Shown here one piece after another: positions 1-7,473 of a DNA stretch of 16,908 nucleotides. Position numbers and translations under genes: made by a program. Each line of letters starts with the position of its first letter. The stretch's first letter is position 1. The DNA comes from CAZSGN01 sp964606415 (lineage in GTDB: Bacteria > Bacteroidota > Bacteroidia > Bacteroidales > JBBRXJ01): NCBI GenBank assembly GCA_964606415.1, contig CAZSGN010000024.1, positions 1-16,908 on the forward strand, in the 5' to 3' direction. The notes below the pieces were generated by a model. It made no database searches. It worked only from the letters and a program-made list of their open reading frames with translations, and was not told the DNA's origin.

Positions 1-34
1 ACAAAAGTTACCGGACAATAATAAAAAAGACAAT

Positions 35-829
35 ATGGAAACACTCGGCATTATACCCGCCAGGTATGCCTCAAGCCGGTTGCCTGGCAAACCCCTGGCC
101 ATGATAGAAAATAAACCTATGATCCAGCATGTCTACGAGCGGGCATGCCAGTGCCTTGATCATGTTTACATCGCAACAGATGACCAACGTATTGAAAGAT
201 GCATACAAGGATTTAACGGCAATGTCGTATTAACAAGTAGCGAACATCAAAGTGGTACTGATCGGTGCCAGGAGGCCTTTAGTAAAATAAAAGAATCTAC
301 CGAGATTCATTATGACATTGTTATTAATATACAAGGAGATGAACCATTTTTAAGCAGCAGTCAACTTGAACAACTTAAAGCTGCATTTGAAGAACCGGAT
401 ACAGAAATAGCCACGCTGGCAAAACCCTTTGAGCAAGCAGAAGAACTGAATAATCCCAATCATGTTAAAGTAGTATTAACTCACAATAATGACGCCCTAT
501 ATTTTAGCCGGTCCGTCATCCCATACCTGAGAGATCATCAACAAGATAAAGACAATTGGACAAAACATCATACTTTTTTTAAACACATAGGGATTTATGC
601 ATATCGCTGGGATATCTTATCTGAAATTACCAGTCTACCACAAACTCCCCTTGAAAAAGCCGAGTCGCTGGAGCAAGTAAGATGGCTTGAGAATCGTTAT
701 CGAATCAAAGTCAAAATAACCCTTACAGAAAATTATTCCATTGACACTCCTGAAGATTTAGAAAAGCTAAAAGAACTAATTATTACAAGCAAATCAAACC
801 CTTCCTCATCCAAAAGCATCAGGCAATGA
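35..829 (+). CDS. kdsB: 3-deoxy-manno-octulosonate cytidylyltransferase (CMP-Kdo synthetase)
   Basis: The product activates Kdo with CTP to give CMP-Kdo in the cytoplasm, the donor for the inner-core Kdo added to lipid A precursors. The 264-residue protein opens with the nucleotide-binding signature GIIPARYASSRLPGKPL (residues 5-21) and has the QGDEPF motif around Asp102; both are hallmarks of KdsB. The usual length is about 245-255 residues, and the surplus is a polar Ser/Lys-rich C-terminal tail. The frame is open back to the window edge, but the ATG at 35 puts the signature at the normal distance from the N-terminus. The stop overlaps the next start (ATGA, 826-829), so the HD-domain gene is probably translationally coupled. 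The link to the downstream lpx genes fits a lipopolysaccharide supply role. Confidence 0.95.
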   Translation: METLGIIPARYASSRLPGKPLAMIENKPMIQHVYERACQCLDHVYIATDDQRIERCIQGFNGNVVLTSSEHQSGTDRCQEAFSKIKESTEIHYDIVINIQGDEPFLSSSQLEQLKAAFEEPDTEIATLAKPFEQAEELNNPNHVKVVLTHNNDALYFSRSVIPYLRDHQQDKDNWTKHHTFFKHIGIYAYRWDILSEITSLPQTPLEKAESLEQVRWLENRYRIKVKITLTENYSIDTPEDLEKLKELIITSKSNPSSSKSIRQ

Positions 830-2064
830 ATAAACGTAAAATTATCAACGATCCCGTCTACGGATTTATCAATATTTCATTCGAGCTTCTTTTTGACATT
901 ATCGAGCATCCATTCTTTCAGCGTTTACGCCGGATCAAACAACTAGGGTTAACCAATTCAGTCTACCCCGGTGCCAACCATACCCGTTTTCAACATGCGC
1001 TGGGCACCGTTTACCTGATTCAATCCGCAGTCAACATCATCCGCCTAAAAGATCATGAAATCACCCCGGAAGAAGAGGAAGCAGTAACACTTGCCTTGCT
1101 TTTGCACGACATTGGCCATGGTCCCTTTTCTCACACAACGGAATACAACCTGGTGGGTAACTTAAACCACGAAGAACTATCCATTTTATTTATTGAAGAA
1201 TTAAATCGTCAATTTGATAACCGGCTGGCAGACACCTTGTTGATTGTCAAAAACCAACATCCTAAAAAATTCCTTCATGAATTAGTTTCCAGCCAACTGG
1301 ACATGGACAGGCTGGATTATCTAAAAAGAGACAGTTTCTTTACAGGTGTGTCAGAAGGAATTATTGGCTCAGACCGTATCATCAAAATGCTAAACGTTGT
1401 CAATGACAAACTGGTTATTGATGAAAAAGGAATTTATTCAATTGAAAAATTCCTGCTTGCAAGACGACTAATGTACTGGCAGGTTTATCTTCACAAAACG
1501 GTTATTGCCACAGAACAATTACTGCTCAAGATCATGAAAAGAGCAAGAAGTCTTATTTCCAATGGAGAAGAATTATTCGGCACCCCTTTTCTGCTCTTTT
1601 TTTTAAATAATGATTTTTCACAAAAAACAATCTACCAGTTATCAGTAGAAGAGCAGGAAAAAATACTCCACAATTTTGCACAACTGGACGACAGCGATAT
1701 TTTATCGGCCATTAAAGTATGGTCAACATATCATGATCCCTTATTATCCTCTTTATGTAAACGGTTTCTTAACCGGCAATTATACAAAATAGAGATTCAT
1801 AATCAACCTATTCCGCAAGAACGAATAGCACAATTAAAAGAGCACTACATTACCACGAAATATATGCCAGCATCTTTTATTGATTATTTCGTTTTTTCAG
1901 GTGAAATCAGCAACAATGCATATAATGTCAATGATGAAAAAATTAAAATTCTCCATAAAAACGGTGAATTAGTTGACATCACCACTGCCAGTGATATTCT
2001 AAAAACAGATAATTTAAGTCAAACCACCACTAAATATTTTCTCTGCTGTCCCAAAGATCTTTAA
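826..2064 (+). CDS. HD-domain metal-dependent phosphohydrolase (SAMHD1/dNTPase-like superfamily)
   Basis: This is a soluble protein of 412 residues. Its N-terminal half carries the metal-binding HD set: HTRFQHALG with His57, HDIGHGPFSH with His94-Asp95, and Asp159 in QLDMDRLDYLKRD. The arrangement matches the HD superfamily related to deoxynucleotide triphosphohydrolases and SAMHD1. The substrate cannot be read from sequence, and 'dGTPase' would be an over-call. The C-terminal half (about 220-412) is helical and has no motif I recognise. The gene starts inside the kdsB stop (ATGA), which implies co-translation. HD proteins of this type commonly sit just upstream of lpxD in Bacteroidota, but no role in lipid A synthesis can be claimed from position alone. 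The family assignment is firm; the function is unknown. Confidence 0.85.
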   Translation: MNKRKIINDPVYGFINISFELLFDIIEHPFFQRLRRIKQLGLTNSVYPGANHTRFQHALGTVYLIQSAVNIIRLKDHEITPEEEEAVTLALLLHDIGHGPFSHTTEYNLVGNLNHEELSILFIEELNRQFDNRLADTLLIVKNQHPKKFLHELVSSQLDMDRLDYLKRDSFFTGVSEGIIGSDRIIKMLNVVNDKLVIDEKGIYSIEKFLLARRLMYWQVYLHKTVIATEQLLLKIMKRARSLISNGEELFGTPFLLFFLNNDFSQKTIYQLSVEEQEKILHNFAQLDDSDILSAIKVWSTYHDPLLSSLCKRFLNRQLYKIEIHNQPIPQERIAQLKEHYITTKYMPASFIDYFVFSGEISNNAYNVNDEKIKILHKNGELVDITTASDILKTDNLSQTTTKYFLCCPKDL

Positions 2065-2258
2065 GCAAAAGCAATTATTCCTGTCAAATAATGATTTTTA
2101 TAAATAAATGAATATCGCAGAAATAATATTTTTGTTTAGTTTTGCAAAATTATATTTCAGGAGATAAAACATCCAATTATGACGCATAATACAATCTTAA
2201 TCAATGATATTATTCAATATGGGTGCTGTTGTCCTGGCCTTTCAAAATTAATTCTATT
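2065..2258. other. Intergenic region upstream of lpxD
   Basis: These 194 AT-rich bases separate the kdsB-HD pair from lpxD. No gene is visible. The stretch holds two overlapping matches to the Bacteroidota -7 element (listed separately), so the lpxD-lpxC/fabZ-lpxA genes may have their own promoter. A short AT-only inverted repeat near 2073-2092 is too weak to call a terminator. Confidence 0.5.
2127..2144 (+). promoter_or_regulatory. Candidate Bacteroidota -7 promoter elements for lpxD
   Basis: TATTTTTG (2127-2134) and TAGTTTTG (2137-2144) both match TAnnTTTG, the known Bacteroidota housekeeping -7 consensus. No clear TTG -33 element lies about 19 bases upstream of either; TCG at 2115-2117 is the nearest. 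In AT-rich DNA one chance match is plausible, so this is a tentative call. A start near 2150 would give a leader of about 100 bases for lpxD. Confidence 0.35.
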
Positions 2259-3299
2259 ATGATGCAATATTCAGCCAAAGAAATTTCTAAATTGGTTAAT
2301 GGCAAAGTTGAAGGTGACCCTAAGACAGAAGTTTCTAACTTCTCCAAAATAGATGAAGGACAACCAGGCACCCTCACTTTTTTAGCCAATCCCAAATACG
2401 AGAAATATTTATATACAACAGAAGCCTCCATTATATTGGTAAACGAAGACCTTGAGCCGGAGCATCCAGTAGACAAAACATTAATCCGGGTAAAAGATGC
2501 TTATAGCGCCCTGGCTCAATTAATGGATGTCTATCAAAAACAGAAGAAGCAAAGAAAAGGCATTGCCAAAAATGCAAACATCAGCTCATCTGCTCAAATC
2601 GGGAAAAATGCCTATATCGGTAATACCGTTGTTATTGAAGATCAGGCATCCATTGGTGATGATGTACAGATTCACCCACAAGTATATATCGGGGAAAATG
2701 TACATATCGGCAATGGCACCATTCTTTATCCTGGCGTTAAAATTTATGATGACTGCCAAATTGGTGACAACTGTACCATTCATAGCGGAGTCATTATTGG
2801 CGGAGATGGATTTGGCTTTGCCCCCAACACTGAAAACAACTATGCCAAAGTTCCTCAAATTGGTAACGTAATCATTGAAGACCATGTGGAAATTGGTTCA
2901 AACACCACCATTGACCGGGCAACAATAGGCTCAACAATCATCAGAAAAGGAGTGAAACTGGATAATTTGATCCAGATTGCCCACAACGTTGAAGTTGGTG
3001 AAAACACGGTTATTGTTTCACAAGCAGGCATAGCCGGATCAACAAAAATTGGGAAAAACTGCATCATTGCTGGCCAGGTTGGTATTATTGGGCACCTAAA
3101 TATAGGCGACAATGTCAAAATTGCAGCACAGTCAGGAGTTACAAAAGATATTGAAGACAACCAGGTTGTACAAGGCTCAGCTGCCTTTGATTTTGCCCAA
3201 TACCAAAAAGTATATGTTGTCTTCAGGAAACTTCCCGAATTAAGAAAACAAGTGATTGATCTGGCAAAAGAAATTAAGGAAATTAAAACAAAAATATAA
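2259..3299 (+). CDS. lpxD: UDP-3-O-(3-hydroxyacyl)glucosamine N-acyltransferase
   Basis: LpxD adds the N-linked 3-hydroxyacyl chain to the sugar in the third step of lipid A synthesis, using acyl-ACP, in the cytoplasm. The protein has an N-terminal uridine-binding region (to about residue 100) and then a long left-handed beta-helix built from hexapeptide repeats (many I-G-x-x-x-x units, about 105-320). His242 in QIAHNVEVG matches the catalytic histidine of the family (His239 in E. coli). I chose the ATG at 2259 (the adjacent ATG at 2262 is equally possible) because MMQYSAKEISKLVNG is how LpxD proteins begin. An upstream in-frame GTG at 2223 would add 12 residues with no family counterpart. 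From 2259 the length is 346 residues, normal for LpxD. The lpxC-fabZ fusion follows after 22 bases. Confidence 0.95.
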   Translation: MMQYSAKEISKLVNGKVEGDPKTEVSNFSKIDEGQPGTLTFLANPKYEKYLYTTEASIILVNEDLEPEHPVDKTLIRVKDAYSALAQLMDVYQKQKKQRKGIAKNANISSSAQIGKNAYIGNTVVIEDQASIGDDVQIHPQVYIGENVHIGNGTILYPGVKIYDDCQIGDNCTIHSGVIIGGDGFGFAPNTENNYAKVPQIGNVIIEDHVEIGSNTTIDRATIGSTIIRKGVKLDNLIQIAHNVEVGENTVIVSQAGIAGSTKIGKNCIIAGQVGIIGHLNIGDNVKIAAQSGVTKDIEDNQVVQGSAAFDFAQYQKVYVVFRKLPELRKQVIDLAKEIKEIKTKI

Positions 3300-3321
3300 T
3301 ATTATATTAACAAAAAACATA

Positions 3322-4719
3322 ATGGCGGAAAAACAAAAAACACTTGCGAAATCACTCATTTTAAAAGGAACAGGACTACACACCGGTCATCATGTTAAAA
3401 TGACTATTTTACCCGGCGAAGAAAACCAGGGGATTCTTTTTCAAAGAATTGACCTGCCTGACGAACCAATCATCGAAGCAATTACTGATTATGTTATAGA
3501 CACCTCCCGCGGAACAACACTGGCCAAAGGGGATATCCGAATATCAACAGTCGAACATACACTGGCTGCACTATCAGGCATGGGAATTGATAATGCCACT
3601 ATTCAACTTGACGGACCTGAATCACCTATACTTGACGGAAGTGCAAAATTTCATGTTCAGGCAATTGAAGAAGCAGGAATTATTGAGCAGGAAGCAGATA
3701 AAGATTTTTTTGTTTTAAAAGAAAAAGTAGCCTATACAAATGATGAGCTAGGCATTGAAATTGTTGCTTATCCCGATGACAAACTGAGTGTGAGCACACT
3801 AATAGACTATCCTTCAGCAGTACTTCGTAATCAGTATGCAGAAATGGAGCATATTGATCAATTTAAAGATGATTTCTCAGCTTGTCGTACATTTGTATTT
3901 TTCCATGAACTTGAACATCTTTTAAAAGACAACCTGATCAAAGGCGGAGACATTGATAATGCCATTGTTATCATTGATCAAAAAGTCACCCAGGAAGAAG
4001 TTGATAAAATGGCTAAACTATTTCACAAGGAGCCCGTCGAGATCAAAGAAGGAAACGTACTTAGCGATCCTGATCTTCAATTCCCGAACGAACCAGCCAG
4101 ACATAAATTACTTGATATAATTGGAGATATTACGCTTGCTGGGAAACCTATCAAAGCAAAAATATTTGCAAGAAAACCAGGACACCTTGCGAATACTGAA
4201 TTCGCCAAAATCATCCGGAAATTGATTAAAAAAGAAGAACAGAGTCAAAAAATCCCCCGCTTTGATCCGGACATAGAACCACTAATGGACATTAACCAGA
4301 TAAAAAAAATATTGCCTCACCGTCCTCCTTTTCTGCTGGTCGATAAAATTCTTGAAATGGATGAAAACAGCATCGTGGGTATCAAAAACGTGACCATGAA
4401 CGAAGGATTTTTTGTCGGGCACTTTCCTAATGAACCTGTCATGCCCGGTGTCTTACAAATTGAAGCCATGGCACAGGTCGGTGGAATTTTCACGCTAAAC
4501 ACCGTGCCAGATCCCGAAAATTACCTAACCTATTTTCTTAAAGTAGAACATGCGAAATTTAAAAGAAAAGTTGGCCCCGGAGATACCATTGTATTTAAAC
4601 TCGAATTAATATCTCCAATCCGTAGGGGTATTTGTAATATGTCGGGTACTGCATTTGTAGGAAACAAAATTGTCATGGAGGGCGAATTACTGGCCCAAAT
4701 TGTAAAAGTCCAAAAATAA
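3322..4719 (+). CDS. lpxC-fabZ: Bifunctional UDP-3-O-acyl-GlcNAc deacetylase / 3-hydroxyacyl-ACP dehydratase (LpxC-FabZ fusion)
   Basis: Two enzymes are joined in one 465-residue chain. Residues 1 to about 315 are LpxC, the zinc deacetylase that commits precursor to lipid A. The zinc-site residues are visible: His79 in STVEH, and His261 with Asp265 in HKLLDIIGD, whose last Asp is also conserved. Residues 322-465 are FabZ, the dehydratase of fatty acid elongation, with ILPHRPPFLLVDKI and the catalytic pair His367 (GHFPNEPVMPG) and Glu381 at the usual 14-residue spacing. Both halves appear complete and active. The fusion is typical of Bacteroidota and places the enzymes that compete for 3-hydroxyacyl-ACP flux on one polypeptide. 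The ATG at 3322 gives the standard MAEKQKTL start; the frame is open further upstream, but that stretch overlaps lpxD and has no LpxC similarity. Confidence 0.96.
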   Translation: MAEKQKTLAKSLILKGTGLHTGHHVKMTILPGEENQGILFQRIDLPDEPIIEAITDYVIDTSRGTTLAKGDIRISTVEHTLAALSGMGIDNATIQLDGPESPILDGSAKFHVQAIEEAGIIEQEADKDFFVLKEKVAYTNDELGIEIVAYPDDKLSVSTLIDYPSAVLRNQYAEMEHIDQFKDDFSACRTFVFFHELEHLLKDNLIKGGDIDNAIVIIDQKVTQEEVDKMAKLFHKEPVEIKEGNVLSDPDLQFPNEPARHKLLDIIGDITLAGKPIKAKIFARKPGHLANTEFAKIIRKLIKKEEQSQKIPRFDPDIEPLMDINQIKKILPHRPPFLLVDKILEMDENSIVGIKNVTMNEGFFVGHFPNEPVMPGVLQIEAMAQVGGIFTLNTVPDPENYLTYFLKVEHAKFKRKVGPGDTIVFKLELISPIRRGICNMSGTAFVGNKIVMEGELLAQIVKVQK

Positions 4720-4750
4720 AAACAACTAATACCGTTAAAAAGACAACAGC

Positions 4751-5533
4751 ATGAATCAACCGCTTGCCTATATTCATCCGAATGCTGAGATAGCAGACAA
4801 TGTGGTCATTGAGCCCTTTGCCAGCATTGCAAAAAACGTCAAAATCGGAGAAGGAACATGGATCGGTAGCAATACCGTCATTATGGAAGGAACGACTATT
4901 GGAAAGAACTGCAAAATATTTCCCGGCGCAGTAATCGGGGCAATACCGCAGGATTTAAAATTCAAAGGTGAGAAAACATCCGTGTATGTTGGAAACAATA
5001 CTACCATACGAGAATTTGTTACCATAAACCGCGGGACAGCAGCCAAAGGGAAAACAGTCATTGGTAATCATTGCCTGCTGATGGCATACGTGCATGTTGC
5101 ACATGATTGTATCCTTGGCAATCATATCATCCTGGGTAACGCATCACAATTAGCAGGTGAAGTAAATATAGATGACTGGGCTATTCTTAGCGGCCTGGTA
5201 GCTGTACATCAATTTGTAAATATTGGATGCCATACCATCATCTCAGGTGGATCCCTGGTCAGGAAAGATGTTCCGCCCTACGTTAAAGGAGCCAGGGAAC
5301 CATTATCTTATGCAGGCGTTAACTCTATTGGCCTGCGAAGACGGGATTTTCCCAATGAAAAAATCAACGAGATCCAGGAAATTTACAGAACCATTTATCA
5401 AAAAGGTTATAATAACTCCCAGGCATTGGATTATATCGAAGCGAACCTCCCTGCCTCAAAAGAAAGGGATGAGATATTGCTGTTCATTAAAAATGCCAAA
5501 CGAGGAATCATGAAAGGTTATTTCCCTGAATAG
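4751..5533 (+). CDS. lpxA: UDP-N-acetylglucosamine O-acyltransferase
   Basis: LpxA performs the first, reversible step of lipid A synthesis: transfer of 3-hydroxyacyl from ACP to the 3-OH of UDP-GlcNAc. The 260-residue protein is a hexapeptide-repeat left-handed beta-helix (about residues 5-190) followed by a helical C-terminal domain, the standard layout and length. HVAHDC holds His115 and His118; His118 corresponds to the catalytic His125 of E. coli. The QDLKFKGE and REFVTINRGT segments are also typical of LpxA. It lies 31 bases after the lpxC-fabZ fusion in the same transcription unit and is followed at once by a strong terminator, so it is the last gene of the lipid A block. Confidence 0.96.
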   Translation: MNQPLAYIHPNAEIADNVVIEPFASIAKNVKIGEGTWIGSNTVIMEGTTIGKNCKIFPGAVIGAIPQDLKFKGEKTSVYVGNNTTIREFVTINRGTAAKGKTVIGNHCLLMAYVHVAHDCILGNHIILGNASQLAGEVNIDDWAILSGLVAVHQFVNIGCHTIISGGSLVRKDVPPYVKGAREPLSYAGVNSIGLRRRDFPNEKINEIQEIYRTIYQKGYNNSQALDYIEANLPASKERDEILLFIKNAKRGIMKGYFPE

Positions 5534-5554
5534 GCATGTCTACGACAACACATA

Positions 5555-5592
5555 AAAAACCCCTGCATCATAGATTTAATGCAGGGGTTTTT
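5555..5592. terminator. Bidirectional intrinsic terminator between lpxA and thiL
   Basis: AAAAACCCCTGCAT (5555-5568) pairs perfectly with ATGCAGGGGTTTTT (5579-5592) around a 10-base loop. The GC-rich core is flanked by an A-run on the left and a T-run on the right, so it can terminate transcription on both strands. It sits between convergent lpxA and thiL, exactly where a shared terminator is expected. Confidence 0.93.
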
Positions 5593-5679
5593 AATTTAAT
5601 CTTAAATTAAATGATTTTCTGATAAGAATTGTTCAATTTAAGTCAATATCGTTCGCTCTATAAATTCCTGGCTCAGCGT

Positions 5680-6738
5680 TCAGCCAGCCTCTCCCTCCTG
5701 ATTCACAGACCATCCCTGAGCTTTCAGATCAACAAAATGTCCCTGCGTCGTGACAAGCACCATCCCAACATCCTCATCTGCAATATGCCCGATCATCGAA
5801 ACCGAAGTCTCATCTTTAATCTTCTCATATTCAGCAATAGGAACCGTAAAAAGCAATTCATAATCCTCCCCCCCATTAAGAGCTGCTGTAACAGGATCAA
5901 TCCCAAATTCATCAGTCATTTTAACCGTCTCGTCAGCAACAGGTATCCGGTCATAAAATAACTTACATCCTTTTCCGGATGCCTTACAAACTTGCATGAT
6001 ATCAGAAGCTAATCCATCAGAGAGGTCAATCATTGAAGTAGGTTTAATTCCCTTTTGTTTTAAAAGATCAATCACATCAGCACGAGCTCCGGGCTTAAGT
6101 TGTTTCTGAAGAAAAGACTCAAAACCTTTTAACTCGGGCTGCTCAGTACCTGTTTCCTCAAAAATTTTCTTTTCACGCTCAAGCAACTGCAAACCAACAA
6201 AAGCCCTTCCAAGATCTCCCGAGACACAAATAATATCATTTTTTTGTGCACCACTCCGGTAAACAATATCATCCTTTGCAACACGCCCAATTGAAGTAAC
6301 AGATATCGTCATTCCGGTAACAGAAGCCGCAATATCCCCCCCAACAAGATCAACCTGGTATTCCTGGCATGCAGCCTTAATTCCTTCGTACAAATCATCC
6401 AGCGCTTCTGCACTAAATTTACTGCTGACAGCAAGATTGACCAAAACCTGCGATGGATCCGCATTCATGGCATAAATATCAGAAATGCCGGCAACAATAA
6501 CTTTATATCCCAAATGTTTAAAAGGTGTATAAACCAAATTAAAATAAGCTCCTTCAGTAAAAATATCAGTACTAACCACCAATTGTTTCTTCATTTCTTC
6601 AATCACCGCCGAATCATCACCAACACCATATACAGAACTACGATTTTTGAGTATTAAATCATTAGTCAAGCGGTTAATTAATCCAAACTCGCCAATCTCA
6701 TTAATAGCCGTAAGTTTACTTTTTCCTGCGTCTGTCAT
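5680..6738 (-). CDS. thiL: Thiamine-monophosphate kinase
   Basis: ThiL phosphorylates thiamine monophosphate with ATP to give the cofactor thiamine diphosphate. It belongs to the PurM/ThiL ATP-binding superfamily. Motifs in order are GEFGLINRL at the N-terminus, the metal/nucleotide motif GVGDDSAV, VSTDIFTEGAYF, SDIYAMNADP, LVGGDIAAS, SGDLGRA, SMIDLSDGLASDI and NGGEDYELLF. All are characteristic and intact. I prefer the ATG at 6738, giving 352 residues and MTDAGKSK. An in-frame ATG at 6753 would add five residues, but it lies only 14 bases from the -7 promoter element at 6768-6775 and would leave almost no leader. The gene is convergent with lpxA and divergent from the signalling cluster. It has no thiamine-gene neighbours here, and no TPP riboswitch is recognisable upstream. 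Confidence 0.94.
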   Translation of the reverse strand: MTDAGKSKLTAINEIGEFGLINRLTNDLILKNRSSVYGVGDDSAVIEEMKKQLVVSTDIFTEGAYFNLVYTPFKHLGYKVIVAGISDIYAMNADPSQVLVNLAVSSKFSAEALDDLYEGIKAACQEYQVDLVGGDIAASVTGMTISVTSIGRVAKDDIVYRSGAQKNDIICVSGDLGRAFVGLQLLEREKKIFEETGTEQPELKGFESFLQKQLKPGARADVIDLLKQKGIKPTSMIDLSDGLASDIMQVCKASGKGCKLFYDRIPVADETVKMTDEFGIDPVTAALNGGEDYELLFTVPIAEYEKIKDETSVSMIGHIADEDVGMVLVTTQGHFVDLKAQGWSVNQEGEAG

Positions 6739-6767
6739 ACAATATAATTCCATTTAAATTTATACTA

Positions 6768-6775
6768 CAAATGTA
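6768..6775 (-). promoter_or_regulatory. -7 promoter element of thiL (TACATTTG)
   Basis: Read on the minus strand this is TACATTTG, an exact match to the Bacteroidota -7 consensus TAnnTTTG. Transcription would begin near 6761. That leaves a leader of about 23 bases to the ATG at 6738 and only about 8 to the ATG at 6753, which is why the shorter thiL start is preferred. No convincing TTG is seen at the usual -33 distance. Confidence 0.5.
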
Positions 6776-6840
6776 AAAAATAATAAAAGTAAAGTCTGAC
6801 GAATAAACAAATATTCATCTGTTAATTTTTTAATTTTCAA

Positions 6841-6870
6841 TTGTCACGACCTGCCATGATAATATGTTTT
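6841..6870 (+). promoter_or_regulatory. Possible promoter of the chemotaxis-type cluster
   Basis: TTG (6841-6843) is followed after 19 bases by TATGTTTT (6863-6870), one mismatch from the TAnnTTTG -7 consensus. The spacing fits the Bacteroidota -33/-7 layout. The site lies about 120 bases upstream of the first possible start of the cluster. The match is imperfect and the region is AT-rich, so this is a weak candidate. Confidence 0.25.
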
Positions 6871-7098
6871 TAACCCTGACAAATAAAATTAAAATATAAA
6901 CAAATGAATTTTATATCATTTATCGGTAACTTAAAATACAGGGTTGTCAAAAAAAAACATTGGTAATTGCCTGCCGGACAACAAAATAAATAGATGGTGA
7001 TATATATCAATATAAAAGATGATTCATATCAATATCCTATGCAGAACTTATTTTCATTTAAAGAGTATAACAAAATAAATGATTTGATATCAGGAATA

Positions 7099-7473
7099 AT
7101 GTATCACATATTAACCGTTGAAATAACAAAAACAAGTAATTTATTATTAAAATCAATCCTGGAATCCAAAGGATATAAAATATTAAACACCATTAATAAC
7201 AGGGAAGCATACAAGTTATTAAAAAACAAAAACATTGATTTAATCATAGCAGATTTAATGGATACATACAAGAACAAAGAAAAATTAAAAAAATTACTGG
7301 ACAGGGATGAGGTAAATGGCATACCTGTTTTTGTTCTAACACCAGATCCATTCACGCATATTAAACCTGAAACCAAAAAAGTAAATGCTTATATTCCTAA
7401 GCCCATCGATATTAATTTGATGATAAAAAAAATTGAAACAGTCATCCAACAAAACAATGTTTATGCAAAATGA
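7099..7473 (+). CDS. Degenerate receiver (REC) domain protein
   Basis: From the ATG at 7099 this is a stand-alone CheY-like fold of 124 residues. The fold signs are MYHILTVEITKT (beta-1), DLIIADLMD (beta-3), VFVLTPD (beta-4) and AYIPKPID (beta-5). The expected phosphoacceptor Asp (Asp52, in IIADLM), the Thr of VLT and the Lys of the cis-proline KP pair are kept. The Asp-Asp metal-binding pair after beta-1 is replaced by Glu-Ile (residues 8-9), so phosphorylation may be weak or lost. The start at 7099 matches the normal receiver length and has AGGA seven bases upstream of it; an in-frame ATG at 6994 would add 35 unrecognised residues. The gene overlaps the next one by 11-17 bases, which suggests that the two products are made and perhaps act together. 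It is very Lys/Ile/Asn-rich, more AT-biased than its neighbours. Confidence 0.75.
   Translation: MYHILTVEITKTSNLLLKSILESKGYKILNTINNREAYKLLKNKNIDLIIADLMDTYKNKEKLKKLLDRDEVNGIPVFVLTPDPFTHIKPETKKVNAYIPKPIDINLMIKKIETVIQQNNVYAK

Larger units (their letters stand above)
6739..7098. other. Divergent intergenic region between thiL and the signalling cluster
   Basis: This AT-rich stretch holds the start regions of two divergent units. It includes the thiL -7 element and a possible promoter for the signalling cluster (6841-6870). A 7-base inverted repeat, AACCCTG near 6872 and CAGGGTT near 6941, could be an operator but is short. An in-frame ATG at 6994 opens into the receiver gene; the 35 residues it would add resemble no receiver sequence. 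Confidence 0.4.

Noticed and set aside
1..34. Possible 3' end of an upstream gene (a frame ending in TAA at 19-21) or an N-terminal extension of kdsB.
   Set aside because: Six codons are too few to recognise a gene, and the kdsB family start fits the ATG at 35.
2073..2097. Weak AT-only inverted repeat followed by T residues after the HD-domain gene.
   Set aside because: A stem of about six A-T pairs without a GC core is expected by chance in such AT-rich DNA.
2223..2258. GTG start that would lengthen lpxD by 12 residues.
   Set aside because: The added residues have no LpxD counterpart and the tandem ATG at 2259/2262 gives the typical N-terminus.
3256..3321. Upstream extension of the lpxC-fabZ frame into lpxD.
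   Set aside because: It needs a rare start codon inside lpxD and adds sequence not found in LpxC; the ATG at 3322 gives the usual start.
6739..6993. TPP riboswitch upstream of thiL.
   Set aside because: The conserved thi-box segments were not recognised on either strand, and the promoter lies too close to the start codon to leave room for one.
7433..7462. TTG start for the CheZ-like protein.
   Set aside because: It lies deeper within the upstream receiver gene, and ATG codons at 7457 and 7463 are available.
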